64,000 nucleotides of DNA from Lutraria lutraria (taxonomy: Eukaryota > Mollusca > Bivalvia > Venerida > Mactridae). The notes under the pieces are model-generated. The model worked only from the letters and a program-made list of their open reading frames with translations, ran no database searches and had not been told where the DNA came from. Positions 50,701-55,868 of the stretch are shown here, piece by piece. The translations under genes were made by a program, and so were the position numbers. The stretch's first letter is position 1; each line of letters starts with the position of its first letter. The stretch covers positions 11,872,386 to 11,936,385 of the forward strand of contig OZ026839.1 in assembly GCA_964023205.1 (NCBI GenBank), in the 5' to 3' direction.

Positions 50701-53700
50701 CTATTAAAGACAGACTAATTTGATTTATCTATCTTTAAATACTGCCTCACACCTCTCAAGATTATTATGGGCAGAATGCACGCCAGGTATTAGTAAAAAT
50801 TAAAAAACTGGAAGAAGTCAAAGATTGAATTACAACCATAAAATACTTTCATCTCCTGTTAATGGGTATGCCAGACATATTTGGTGATCTCTGAGTCAGA
50901 CATAGTTTAAAAATTGATCAAGAAACTAAAAGAAGTCATCCAACCAAAGCACATTTCTTTCAAACATTGCAAAAATTTACTTGTTTTTCAAGAGGTTCTT
51001 CAATGAGAGATTTTTTGCAGTTTAATATCAAAATTGCATGATCATTAGATTAATAATATGCAATGCTCTTATAAAAGTCTTGCTCATTTGCTAAAATTTA
51101 ATTTTTAGTCACCTTCTGTGTGTTTTATTCATCAATTTAGTCATATCGTAATAACGGTTGATGATTCTTGAATTGTATTTTAGCTTAAACTGAAGTTCAT
51201 GCCTCAGTCACCTGGCACATATTCACAATACTGGGACCTGAGAACACTGGAGTATGAGAATGCTGGACATATCCGTCTTCACTTCACTGGAGAGGTAAGT
51301 TTACAGTCAATTATTCCTACGTGTCAATGCTGGCAGCGTAAGTCTGAGCATTCAAACTAGTAACCATCCAATGCCTCAGAAAACGGATTTTTTCTACGTT
51401 ATGCATCTAGAAGTAGAATTTTACTGACAAACCTGTGTTTGCAGTCACCTTCAAATAAAGGCCACACTGTGAATATAGGCAATTCTTTGGAAAAACATCA
51501 TTGATTATTTAGAACAAACTGACCTAAAAATAAAAGCCATCTGTTAATAAAGTTCACATTTTCCCCAAAGGGTGGCCTTTGTCCATAGGTTTGACTATAT
51601 ACTCGTGCCTACTTTTCTTAAACACATATTTATGTGAATGGCAATCGGGCTGGACATTTTACTAAGGGATGATTTTTAAAAAGAAGAGAAATAATGCGCT
51701 ATTTTTTAAAGACAACAAGATATCATTTTCCTACCCCCATTATTTACAACCCAAGCCCTGGTTATGGACAATCTACTGTTCCAACAGGTGGTGTCTTCAT
51801 GCCGAAAGGGTGTACTGTAGGAAGACCGTATGTTTGTATACAAGTTAAACCACCAACCTTATGTAAGCTAGCTTCAATACTTCTTCATTAGCATTTCATG
51901 ATTGCTTTTCACTCTTCAGTTTGATCATTTTTTAATAGAAAAACAAAATAAACATTTGTTTCTGGTTTTAGTGTTTGGAGAATTTAGAGGAGAGACGAGG
52001 TAGGCCAGCTCTCACAGAAGTTGAAAATTTATTGCCAAGGTATGTAGAAACCAACTTTAATTTTGAGGATAAAACTTTACTTTAAGGGACTTTACTCCAG
52101 GTTGACATAAGAAATTCTAAATAAAAGTCACTTTTAGAGTTTATTGTTGCTAATTGTTAATTTTGTCATATGTTATTAATAGGAAAATCTAAGACACATT
52201 TATAACTTCAATCTTAGCATGTTTTATACTGCGTAACTGACAGTATAGACATTGATCTGGAGGTCCATACCGATAAATGTTTTTTGTGCCATTTTTCAGG
52301 CTTGCCAATGAATTAACGAAGTTGCGTTTGTCACAGGATGTCATGAAATTTCCCACAATACCACCAAAACAAGAAATCACCACAAAAATAGAAATGAGGA
52401 ACAGTCATTTTGCCGATGTACAGGTGCGGGCCCAATGTCTCCGTGATGGAGTCATTGTACAGTGTTTAATCATTGATTTCTGATCAGAATATTTTAATTT
52501 TCTGAGGGGAAGATTTATTTTGCATAAAAAGCAGTGCCATTTTGCAACAAATGCTACATTCAAATATATTTTGTAGTAAACATGAGAAGAATGGTTAAAT
52601 CCAACATGACATAATACTAAATAAATGAGGGTCATTTTTTTTATACAAGAACTTGATCTGCATCTGAAATTAATAACACTTCGATGAAATACAGTTGCCA
52701 CCTAGTTCAGTGGAGTTGTTCTGGTTGCAGCTTCCAGTACTACTGTGTAACAAAATGTCTTAGGCTAAAACCTTTAGTCTTTTTACCACAAGTGTAGGGA
52801 ACAATTGTTTCAATTGCTAAGCTTTGAGTATTGCGGTATGGCAAAAATAACACATCTTTCTCTTTGTTTATATTGTGTGTTACATTTATTTCAGGTTGAA
52901 GTAATTCAGCCCAATCCCCCATTTCATGTAAAACATACTAAATTTACTGTAACGTAAGTATAACAATCTACTTTGGGAACTAAATTATTCCAAGTACATT
53001 CTTTGACCTCAGTAGTTCAGTTGACTGATTGATTATTTGACTGTTGTTTAACGGCCCATATGACAGGTAAAGTCATTTCAGGGTCATCCCAGAGAGAGAG
53101 AGAGAGGATAAGATACGAGAGATGGACTATTGCATCCCTTCTCTTATTGTGAATATTTTTTGGTGATTCTTTATTTTGCCTGGTGTAATGCACCGATACA
53201 CGACTCACCCAGTTCCTTTAACGTTCTTAACACAGTACTTGGTTCGATAGTTGAGCTAGGGACACTAAAAAGCATCCCCGAAATATTTGGTCAGAAGTTC
53301 AGTAAAAATGCTAATGAATCCAAATAATATCAAATAAAATTTGCAAGCTAAATCTATATTAATTGTGTTTCTGTAGTAAACATGTGATTGGTGCAAATTC
53401 ATGTGACATTTGTAATCAACACATACTGGTACATGTATGATTATGATACATTAGTAATACGAAGGACCCTATACTCTGAACTTGCCTAGATAGGGAAAAT
53501 ATAAGGATTTGAAAGGTGTCCAGATTAGATTTCTGGTAGAAAGGTTTTTCAAATTTAGACAAAAGTAGTTGCATTTTATATAGTTCCCAAAAATGTGTAT
53601 GATATTCATTTTGTTCTTTTTTTCCAGGAAGAAGAGGTATGTTCGGTTCCCTGTAGAATTCCGACCATTGAAGCCAGGAGATTATTCAGAAATCCTTCTT

Positions 53701-53772
53701 TTTAAGAGTAATAAGGGAGATAATCTCTCATTAAAACTTAACGGTGTGTGCTCCATAGACAGTCAAAGATAG
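14066..53772 (+). CDS. CEP192: CEP192 (SPD-2 family centrosomal scaffold), complete 46-coding-exon gene
   Basis: Coding exons: 14066-14208, 14525-14770, 16878-16930, 18374-18466, 19154-19375, 20012-20233, 20783-20887, 21853-21963, 22369-22510, 22884-22941, 23942-24004, 24497-24700, 24990-25143, 25518-25629, 25951-26147, 26944-27168, 27659-27723, 28769-28963, 29169-29301, 29994-30158, 31703-33484, 34462-34719, 35496-35629, 36340-36447, 37257-37403, 38081-38224, 38926-39124, 39613-39758, 40179-40393, 41471-41617, 42632-42710, 42926-43102, 43752-43935, 44556-44760, 45532-45687, 46238-46341, 46931-46988, 47648-47713, 48979-49084, 49851-50114, 50531-50626, 51184-51294, 51972-52039, 52300-52423, 52895-52953, 53628-53772. 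They sum to 8190 nt (2729 residues plus TAG) with compatible phases throughout. Identity rests on similarity to vertebrate CEP192: SEALG-type Aurora docking region, CCVG...NPTDRW, VQPxGPxxE, GYGG and PFHVKHTKF-type segments. Known role: recruits PLK4, Aurora A, PLK1 and gamma-tubulin complexes for centriole duplication and spindle-pole assembly. Confidence 0.93.
16074..16321. mobile_element. PIF/Harbinger-like MITE with TTA target duplication
   Basis: Left end AGCCATCC (16074) and right end GGATGGCT (to 16321) are inverted, with the similarity extending inward through AAAAAAGTTT/AACTAAATATTTTTT and GTAACAC/GTGTTAC. Flanking TTA at 16071-16073 and 16322-16324 is the target duplication typical of PIF/Harbinger. 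248 bp, no coding. Confidence 0.7.
16346..16555. mobile_element. CAGGG-type MITE adjacent to the PIF-like element
   Basis: Left CGGGGCTTTTTTTCC and right GGAAAAAAGGCCCCTG are near-inverted ends. Flanks GAATT (16341-16345) and GAATG (16556-16560) resemble a decayed 5-bp target duplication. The interior has repeated TTCCCAAA like the larger CAGGG family. Confidence 0.5.
16878..20233 (+). CDS. CEP192: CEP192 exons 3-6: acidic disordered segment, possible PLK4-binding region
   Basis: Exons 16878-16930, 18374-18466, 19154-19375 and 20012-20233 encode residues about 130-326. Exon 5 is Ser/Asp/His-rich and carries two HDGSSS blocks. Exon 6 holds a strongly acidic run (VELGEDDIQELDADFDMN) that resembles in composition the acidic PLK4-binding stretch of vertebrate CEP192; that equivalence is inference. 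The exon 6 acceptor is unusual: it is preceded by a (TTTG)n microsatellite. Confidence 0.8.
17094..18068. repeat. Clam-type tandem repeat, period about 140 bp
   Basis: Five degenerate units, each with a TTTTGATTGGATCTTCAC...TTGTCAGAATG core (near 17344, 17486, 17628, 17766, 17888) followed by 'GGTCA...GGGTCAAAAACTAGGT'. Flanked by GCTCACATGAG...GTGAGCTTTTGTGATC on the left and GGGCCATCTTGGCCCTCTTG on the right. In CEP192 intron 3. Confidence 0.7.
18135..18306. mobile_element. TACAGTCAAA MITE, copy 2
   Basis: TACAGTCAAATCTATC at the left and ACAGGTTTGACT at the right, with 'AAGGCCACC' units inside. Homologous to 51423-51597 and related to 116-279. Confidence 0.6.
19433..19672 (+). mobile_element. 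SINE (GGCAGGTCAT family)
   Basis: tRNA-like head GTCCAGTAGTGAGTGTGCTG...GTAACCCGGCGATCG, conserved body GCGGCAGGTCATACCCTTCT, and a tail AAACACAAATAAATTG. Intron 5 of CEP192. Confidence 0.65.
19979..20007 (+). repeat. (TTTG)n microsatellite at a splice acceptor
   Basis: Seven TTTG units run directly up to GGTCAG|AT, the 3' splice site of CEP192 exon 6 at 20012. The tetranucleotide therefore occupies the polypyrimidine tract position. Confidence 0.85.
20783..25143 (+). CDS. CEP192: CEP192 exons 7-13: disordered region with repeated YFxPG motif
   Basis: Residues about 327-605. Exon 7 (20783-20887) contains VYFRPGTTGEEQIHPQL and exon 12 (24497-24700) contains SRYFTPGSAMDDSVQPSF, so a Tyr-Phe-x-Pro-Gly motif followed by acidic residues and a Q-P recurs. 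Exon 9 has a glycine run after PGD. Exons 10-12 are phase 0 throughout. Intron 10 (22942-23941) carries a SINE with a nested DNA element. No folded domain is visible here. Confidence 0.8.
20931..21117. mobile_element. CAGGG-ended MITE with 5-bp target duplication TTTTC
   Basis: Left end CAGGGCTTTTTTTCC, right end GAAAAAAGCTCTG, flanked on both sides by TTTTC. 187 bp, in CEP192 intron 7 just after exon 7. A 5-bp duplication with CAGGG ends fits the hAT5-type group; class is inference. Confidence 0.65.
21168..21290. repeat. 'TTTATGCCCTCGGCATCAAATGATG' type dispersed repeat fragment
   Basis: Related fragments at about 24234-24400 and 24838-24960 share 'GCATCAA.TGATG..GGGC.TA.AGTGA.TG.CTTGTC.GTC' and 'GGTTAAGTCTAGCTGCCA' type text. 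CEP192 introns 7, 12 and 13 host them. Confidence 0.5.
23446..23930 (+). mobile_element. SINE interrupted by a nested DNA element
   Basis: The SINE head (GGTCCAGTAGTTAGTGTGCT...AACCTGGCAATCC) ends at 23512 and resumes at 23829 with TGGTAGCGGCAGGTCATGG. The interruption is the CAGGG-ended element 23513-23828, with TGGTA on both sides. Confidence 0.75.
23513..23828. mobile_element. CAGGG-ended DNA element (hAT5-like), copy 2, intact target duplication
   Basis: Starts CAGGGATTTTTTTGGGG and ends AAAACCCTG; TGGTA precedes it at 23508-23512 and follows it at 23829-23833. Interior highly similar to 13314-13638. Non-coding, 316 bp. Confidence 0.75.
25518..27723 (+). CDS. CEP192: CEP192 exons 14-17: Ser-rich linker
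   Basis: Exons 25518-25629, 25951-26147, 26944-27168 and 27659-27723 encode residues about 606-805: Ser/Gly/Gln-rich sequence with SSPRCSTQPDSGGQP, a basic-Ser stretch KSKLSLSQSSASNSVKSSN, and an acidic end DADEVEFEEEH leading into the Aurora-docking exon. No folded domain. The intron between 26147 and 26944 holds two MITEs side by side. Confidence 0.8.
26494..26673. mobile_element. Palindromic MITE (CAACCTCTCC family), copy 1
   Basis: TACAGTGCAACCTCTCC at the left and GGAGAGGTTGTGCTGT at the right, with internal AGAGAGGTT/GAGGTTGTTGCTC blocks. Other copies: 47181-47358, 49157-49335, 58228-58403. Confidence 0.7.
26675..26885 (+). mobile_element. TACTGT-ended 211-bp MITE (TTTCGTGG family), copy 1
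   Basis: Starts TACTGTATTTTCATTTATTT and ends CATAGTA. The interior has repeated TTTTCGTGG and the inverted pair GGGGATTTGATTTCGTGG/CCACGAAATCC. It abuts the previous MITE with one base between. The reverse-oriented copy is at 31390-31599. Confidence 0.7.
27217..27450 (+). mobile_element. tRNA-derived SINE
   Basis: Head GCCTCCGTGGTCAAGTGGTT (A box), then GGGTTCGAACCCCGC (B box with self-pairing T-stem), a long extra arm, and an unrelated body ending ACTCGATATATACATAAAC. Cloverleaf quality is fair, but the tail and its presence in several copies mark it as a SINE. CEP192 intron 16. Confidence 0.65.
28769..30158 (+). CDS. CEP192: CEP192 exons 18-20: conserved Aurora A docking segment
   Basis: Exon 18 (28769-28963) reads SWAYRSIM, then VRISVGTFMRGRTEALGSLS. 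Exon 19 (29169-29301) continues PDFGMRVDSPPKAIVRPSRL. This matches the vertebrate block with a LSLGEFFAQRSEALG core followed by PSFGYFIRSPEK, which in vertebrate work lies in the Aurora A-binding segment. It is the best conserved piece of the N-terminal half (residues about 806-915). Exon 20 adds a SVSALNLDDLGIKTP motif. Confidence 0.88.
30515..30750 (+). repeat. Dispersed repeat 'TTTTTATGCCCCCGTATCGATAG'
   Basis: Shares its start, 'GTTTGTACCAAACTTTAACCTTGCC', 'CATCAAACTTCATATG' and 'TGACAACCTCTACA' blocks, and a final 'ACATCTTGTTT', with 40816-41036 and 46438-46680. CEP192 intron 20. Confidence 0.65.
30771..31079 (+). mobile_element. tRNA-derived SINE (family A), plus orientation
   Basis: Head GCCAGGTTAGCTAAGTGATTA...GAGTATGAACCC, a long conserved body with CCTCCACCTCTGAATTATG, and an AT-rich tail AATGAATAAATAAATGAG. 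The opposite-strand copy is at 38400-38684. Confidence 0.7.
31390..31599 (-). mobile_element. TACTGT-ended MITE (TTTCGTGG family), copy 2, inverted
   Basis: Reverse-complement relative of 26675-26885, similar from end to end (GTTGGGGATTTAATTTCGTG ... ACGAAAATAAATGAAAGTAC). In CEP192 intron 20, just before the giant exon 21. Confidence 0.7.
31703..33484 (+). CDS. CEP192: CEP192 exon 21: 1782-nt exon encoding a long disordered spacer
   Basis: This exon encodes residues about 970-1563. It begins MLKMDEISMIVNEAD after a TATATTTTTCAG acceptor and ends DTIG before GTAAGA. It is rich in Asp, Asn, Ser, Lys and His, poor in hydrophobics and lacks a recognisable fold; a KKFKILSNASAAEQ segment is the most helix-like. 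It is far larger than any other exon here and corresponds to the variable spacer before the beta domains of CEP192. Confidence 0.9.
34462..37403 (+). CDS. CEP192: CEP192 exons 22-25: linker and PapD-like domain 1
   Basis: Exon 22 (34462-34719) is Ser/His-rich linker with AQSTPHPLAGSAFSHFS, including an STP of the polo-box docking type. Exons 23-25 (35496-35629, 36340-36447, 37257-37403; residues about 1650-1779) form the first PapD-like domain. They align with vertebrate CEP192 over LKFKEVCCVGISRKEVLPL, HNPTDRW and a REKIIIDPRKTESIDVMFLP strand, the last resembling the 'PxxxxxIxVxFxP' signature of ASH/MSP domains. Confidence 0.9.
34747..35103 (+). repeat. Dispersed repeat with ATACCCCC/GGGGGTATA start
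   Basis: TTTATACCCCCTTTCAAAG/AAATGGGGGTATATTGC hairpin start, a 'GTCTGTCCATCTGTAACCAAACC' middle, and ATACTTCTTGTTT end, as in the other clam-type repeats. CEP192 intron 22. A relative (GCAAACAAAGCTTGAGAGC...) lies at about 36535-36845. Confidence 0.55.
36895..37090 (-). mobile_element. SINE (GGCAGGTCAT family), minus orientation
   Basis: Contains AAACCTGGATTGCTGGGGTG and GACCTGCCATGATCGGG, the reverse complement of the SINE head and body seen at 23446. Intron 24 of CEP192. Confidence 0.6.
37735..38020 (+). repeat. Degenerate minisatellite, unit about 20 bp (AATAAATTACCCAACTTGA)
   Basis: About fourteen imperfect units of 'ACTTGAAATAAATTACC' fill this part of CEP192 intron 25, with drift in every unit. 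Confidence 0.7.
38081..39758 (+). CDS. CEP192: CEP192 exons 26-28: PapD-like domain 2
   Basis: Exons 38081-38224, 38926-39124 and 39613-39758, residues about 1780-1942. Exon 26 has the start strand VVDFGGVVWGTCREK (vertebrate DFGDLTYG) and IRNVGLAAVPLRLAL. Exon 27 continues NTGWHCFSFEPEG (vertebrate WRCFTF) with HGRGIINLILTG and YHEVKIWC. Exon 28 supplies the connecting strand HVEVDIPSCKFPKLSALHII. The exon 27 acceptor sits directly after a TGTGATTTC minisatellite. Confidence 0.88.
38400..38684 (-). mobile_element. tRNA-derived SINE (family A), minus orientation
   Basis: Reverse complement of the element at 30771-31079: TTTAACGCCATTTTCAACAT at the left and CAACCTTGATCAGTTGACAA toward the tRNA head at the right. 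CEP192 intron 26. Confidence 0.7.
38846..38905 (+). repeat. TGTGATTTC minisatellite
   Basis: About six 9-bp units TGTGATTTC/TGTAATTTC, ending 20 bases before the 3' splice site of CEP192 exon 27. Confidence 0.8.
39226..39476 (+). repeat. Dispersed repeat 'ACACCCATTTGAAAAACGGGTGT'
   Basis: A hairpin start CACCCATTT/AACGGGTG, then GGATCCTCACCAAACTTG and an ending CACTCTTGTTTGTG. Same architecture as 17094-18068, but a single unit. CEP192 intron 27. Confidence 0.5.
40179..41617 (+). CDS. CEP192: CEP192 exons 29-30: PapD-like/ASH domain 3
   Basis: Exon 29 (40179-40393) encodes THFKVFNAGNLPLDASFGFS and LKPGIDVELTVAFKPKDD, a near-textbook ASH module. Exon 30 (41471-41617) completes it with LLLMYVQPEGPMFELSVQGE and begins the next domain with TVINFGGVPLGKTW. 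Vertebrate CEP192 shows the same LPLKNAGN, LLLKPGEEHEVIVSFTPKD and VQPFGPQYEVVLKGE series. The join is phase 2: TG plus T, giving Cys. Confidence 0.92.
40816..41036 (+). repeat. Dispersed repeat 'TTTTTATGTCCCCGTATTTATAG'
   Basis: Second copy of the family at 30515-30750. CEP192 intron 29, followed at 41102 by a CAGAGATTTTTTTCC sequence that looks like a decayed CAGGG-family element. Confidence 0.6.
41928..42584 (+). repeat. Clam-type tandem repeat, period about 170 bp
   Basis: Units share GTTTACACTCTAGCG, CATTTATTCACCGAT, CTTGGACAAGTTC and GAGTTATGGGCCCTTG. Three units plus a terminal AAAGGGCCATTTTGGCCATC. CEP192 intron 30. Confidence 0.7.
42632..45687 (+). CDS. CEP192: CEP192 exons 31-35: PapD-like domains 4 and 5
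   Basis: Exons 42632-42710, 42926-43102, 43752-43935, 44556-44760 and 45532-45687, residues about 2064-2330. Domain 4 runs from the end of exon 30 to VQVTGYGGVSRL in exon 33 (vertebrate IPLSGYGGTSNL). Domain 5 follows with FSLGKVKEMFVNNLGDRPAC and exon 34 HVVVQPSEFIIGIDERQKLE (vertebrate LRIFPDKFVLKERTQENV). Exon 35 is a less conserved Ser/Thr linker ending SHLTPR. Confidence 0.87.
46238..49084 (+). CDS. CEP192: CEP192 exons 36-39: PapD-like domain 6
   Basis: Exons 46238-46341, 46931-46988, 47648-47713 and 48979-49084, residues about 2331-2441. They encode DSWYIKPTELTIYC (vertebrate EPWTVLPEHLILVA), FCIHNSSNQTKRFEIVWPGG, MLSVTPAEGKMNP and MDLQTWSGEVIVVCDE (vertebrate FPWSGLIYIHCDD). The domain is split over four small exons (58-106 nt), the most fragmented part of the gene. 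Confidence 0.88.
46438..46680 (+). repeat. Dispersed repeat, third copy of the TTTTTATGCCC family
   Basis: TTTTTATGCCCTGGGCCCTG...AAAACACATCTTGTTTAC, alignable with 30515-30750 and 40816-41036. CEP192 intron 36. Confidence 0.6.
47181..47358. mobile_element. Palindromic MITE (CAACCTCTCC family), copy 2
   Basis: TAAGCTACCTCTCCAAAGC at the left and AAAGTGGTTGTACTGTA at the right. Near-identical body to 49157-49335. CEP192 intron 37. Confidence 0.65.
48226..48470. mobile_element. AGGGGTGACAATA-ended MITE, copy 1
   Basis: Left end AGGGGTGACAATATTC, right end TATTGACACCCCTG: inverted ends. The body (ATATCTCAAGAAATGGCAT, TTAATCTGC) matches 59099-59280. CEP192 intron 38. Confidence 0.65.
48552..48860 (+). 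mobile_element. tRNA-derived SINE
   Basis: Head GAGATAGCTCAGAGGTAACC (A box), anticodon-arm-like CTGGACTATTAATCCAG, and GGTTCGATTCCC (B box). The T-stem does not pair and the element continues into an unrelated body (GCGCATCCCACGCCGGACAT), so it is a SINE rather than a working tRNA gene. Confidence 0.6.
49157..49335. mobile_element. Palindromic MITE (CAACCTCTCC family), copy 3
   Basis: TACAGTGCAACCTCCCTGAAG at the left, GAGATGTTGTACTGTA at the right. CEP192 intron 39. Confidence 0.65.
49851..51294 (+). CDS. CEP192: CEP192 exons 40-42: PapD-like domain 7
   Basis: Exons 49851-50114, 50531-50626 and 51184-51294, all phase 0, residues about 2442-2598. Sequence: NLHISRTVVQFDPTKSGKVC, LELSNLGNQILRWTFSSFAS, PYHLE, a variable loop, then LKLKFMPQSPGTYSQYWDLR and HIRLHFTGE. 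Vertebrate CEP192 has ITFPTTEPGETSESCLELEN, VKWHLSSLAPPY, ITFLPRGRGDYAQFWDVE and LRFQLSG in the same order. Confidence 0.9.
51423..51597. mobile_element. TACAGTCAAA MITE, copy 3
   Basis: Same 'AAATAAAGGCCAC...GTGAATA..GGC' and 'TTATTTAGAACAAA' interior as 18135-18306, ending ATAGGTTTGACTAT. The left end has decayed. CEP192 intron 42. Confidence 0.55.
51972..53772 (+). CDS. CEP192: CEP192 exons 43-46: PapD-like domain 8 and C-terminus
   Basis: Exons 51972-52039, 52300-52423, 52895-52953 and 53628-53772, residues about 2599-2729. Exon 43 is a charged linker (CLENLEERRGRPALTEVENL). The last domain reads DVMKFPTIPPKQEITTKIEM, IQPNPPFHVKHTKFTV, KKRYVRFPVEFRPLKPGDYS and LSLKLNGVCSIDSQR before TAG at 53770-53772. 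Vertebrate CEP192 ends with the matching PFYVKHSKYSL, VQFKPKSAGKFE and IRLIGEA. Confidence 0.92.
53020..53310. repeat. 'TGATTGATTATTTGACTGTTGTTTAACG' repeat with (GA)n tract
   Basis: Resembles molluscan dispersed repeats that begin with TTGTTTAACG. It contains an AGAGAGAGAGAGAG tract at about 53091-53106. It fills most of the last CEP192 intron. Confidence 0.45.
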
Positions 53773-55692
53773 AACCAGCTCGGCTGTGCCATCTTAGCCG
53801 GTGATAAACTTATTTTAATCTATTGAAGATTCTTGCCATTATGGCTTGTAATCGATCAATATTTAGCCATAAAGTTTTGTAGATCAGTTCAACAACCGTT
53901 GCGAGGGATCATTTTGTATTTAGCTGTGGGGACAAGTTGAGCTGATCATCTACAATTGTAAACAGGGATCAGTTTGTATTTTGCCTTTGAGTAAGGACGA
54001 ATATAAGCACTGTGCAGTTGTGGCTAGGAACTTATTTGATCTTTTAGAGCAACTGATAGGAGCAGAATTTCTCTGAAGTTGTGGCTAATTATCAATTAGT
54101 TTTTTTTGTAAAATAAAGAGTGAGAATTGGAAAACAATTGGAATTGGAAAACAATTGGTTCAGTGTAGAAATACAGCTTCAGGATTAAAACATGTGCTTG
54201 ATTCTTCTTATCAAGAAACAGACTTCACTAGCCTAGCTCAGTGATCTTTAGATCCAATGCTTTTACAGGGTTAATCTGTAAAATACCATACATCTGAAGT
54301 CTGCAGTGATTTAACAACTATCAGACAGAATTCTTTTTATTTTAATACTTTGTTTTTATCTGCATTTTTTACAATGTAGAATGACAGAATTGATCTTTAG
54401 ATAAAAGATTTAGGTGTAAGGGAATCTTTTTCAGCTTAATATTTGCACAATATTTATCATTATTTCAAGAATATACTCATCAAAGAAAACTTATTGATGT
54501 TGAATATAGAACTTCTTCAGCATACTTCTTCCATTATTATTATAGATGTATAATTTTTAATTCTTTTCTGTACATTCTGTCAAACTGATTGAAGGGTATT
54601 GATTTTTGTAATGGTGATTAGTGTTATAAATTGACGGTACTTTTCATCATGTTCTTCCTAAAAGTAACTTTAATTAAGTCATTGTTTGGATTTTACTATT
54701 TGTTATAGGAAATGATGGTCGGTTTACTTTCTCTGTTTTTCTTCCGTTTTTTTTCAGAATTCTGGCAATATTTGTATATCTATTCACATAATGAAAAGTC
54801 ATCAAATGACACTACTGGCTGTTGTTGCTACTTGAAAGTCCGGTGAACTCAGAAATTCAAAAGGTTGTGTATACTGAACGTAGACAACTCCAGTAGTTCA
54901 ATCCATACTTTGTGCAACAGTGTTAGATCTAAGCCTGCGTGTACTATAGTACTTTCGTATTGATCGATTTTAAAAAGCATTAACATTTATTCAGTGTTTT
55001 CAATGAGAGCCGGCCAGCGGCCAAATTGATAGCTGAGAAACGAAAACTGGTCACCAAGAAATCTAGAATAAACATTTATGCCCCCCCCCCCCAAAGCCTT
55101 CAATCGAGGTTAAGCCTCTTACAGGAAAACTTTATGAAAACCCTGTTTGTTTGTTATAAATTTTGACTTTCAATATTTTCTTTATTCTGTAATGAATTGT
55201 AGATAACCTGTGATAGAAATTTGTGATAATCTAAATATATATTTAATTGGTTGTTGAAAAACATATTTACCCTACAATAACTTCGACTGCTGTGTATTTC
55301 TAAACAATTTTTCTATGCTAATTGACAGTTATTATTCAAAGTTCTTGTTAAAATGGATAAACATTTTAAGCTCAGGAATTTAAATGACTGACTTACAGAT
55401 TCTATTTTTGTACTTTTAGATGTCTACTGAAATTTCTTTATAGAATACTGCTTATTCTTTTGCCATTTATGTATTAAAGCTGTTGTTGCTTTTTTTTTCA
55501 TTGCAGAGAGTTTGTAAAGATTGTCATCTAAAATATGTATCAATTATCTAGGAGGAGCATAATAACCAATTTAAGTTTTTCTATGGTATTCATAATTACT
55601 GCTTAAAATTCATACATAGTATATCATATTTTTTGTAAAGTGTGGACATTTTTGTGTTAAAATCTTTGATGTATTAAATACTTAAATTGATC
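53773..55692 (+). other. CEP192: CEP192 3' UTR and flank with candidate polyA signal
   Basis: No open frame of interest follows the stop. The first AATAAA is at 54112-54117, about 340 bases downstream of the stop codon; an ATTAAA lies near 55474. AT-rich sequence with a pure C tract at about 55081-55092. Which signal is used cannot be told from sequence alone. Confidence 0.4.
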
Positions 55693-55868
55693 AAAATAAA
55701 AATTTGGAATTAGCCTGAAAATAAAAAATAAGTTTGGTTTGCTCCGACCCAGAATTTTAGTTTTAAAAAAAGCCAAAAAAATTCATTTGCTAGGATTTTC
55801 ATGAGTAGGTCGAAGCACTCCAAACAAACTTATTTTCATTTTCAGCCTAATTCCAAATTTTTATTTTA
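55693..55868. mobile_element. Hairpin MITE downstream of CEP192
   Basis: About 60 bases on the left (AAAATAAAAATTTGGAATTA...GTTTGCTCCGACC) are mirrored, nearly perfectly, on the right (GGTCGAAGCACTCC...TTCCAAATTTTTATTTT). The loop is about 55 bases. No coding. Confidence 0.75.

Noticed and set aside
51694..51891. Possible extra CEP192 exon with a CCAACAG acceptor at about 51787 (GGVFMPKGCTVG)
   Set aside because: Exon 42 ends in phase 0 and this segment would need phase 1. The 51284-51294 to 51972 join is already in frame and matches the vertebrate order.
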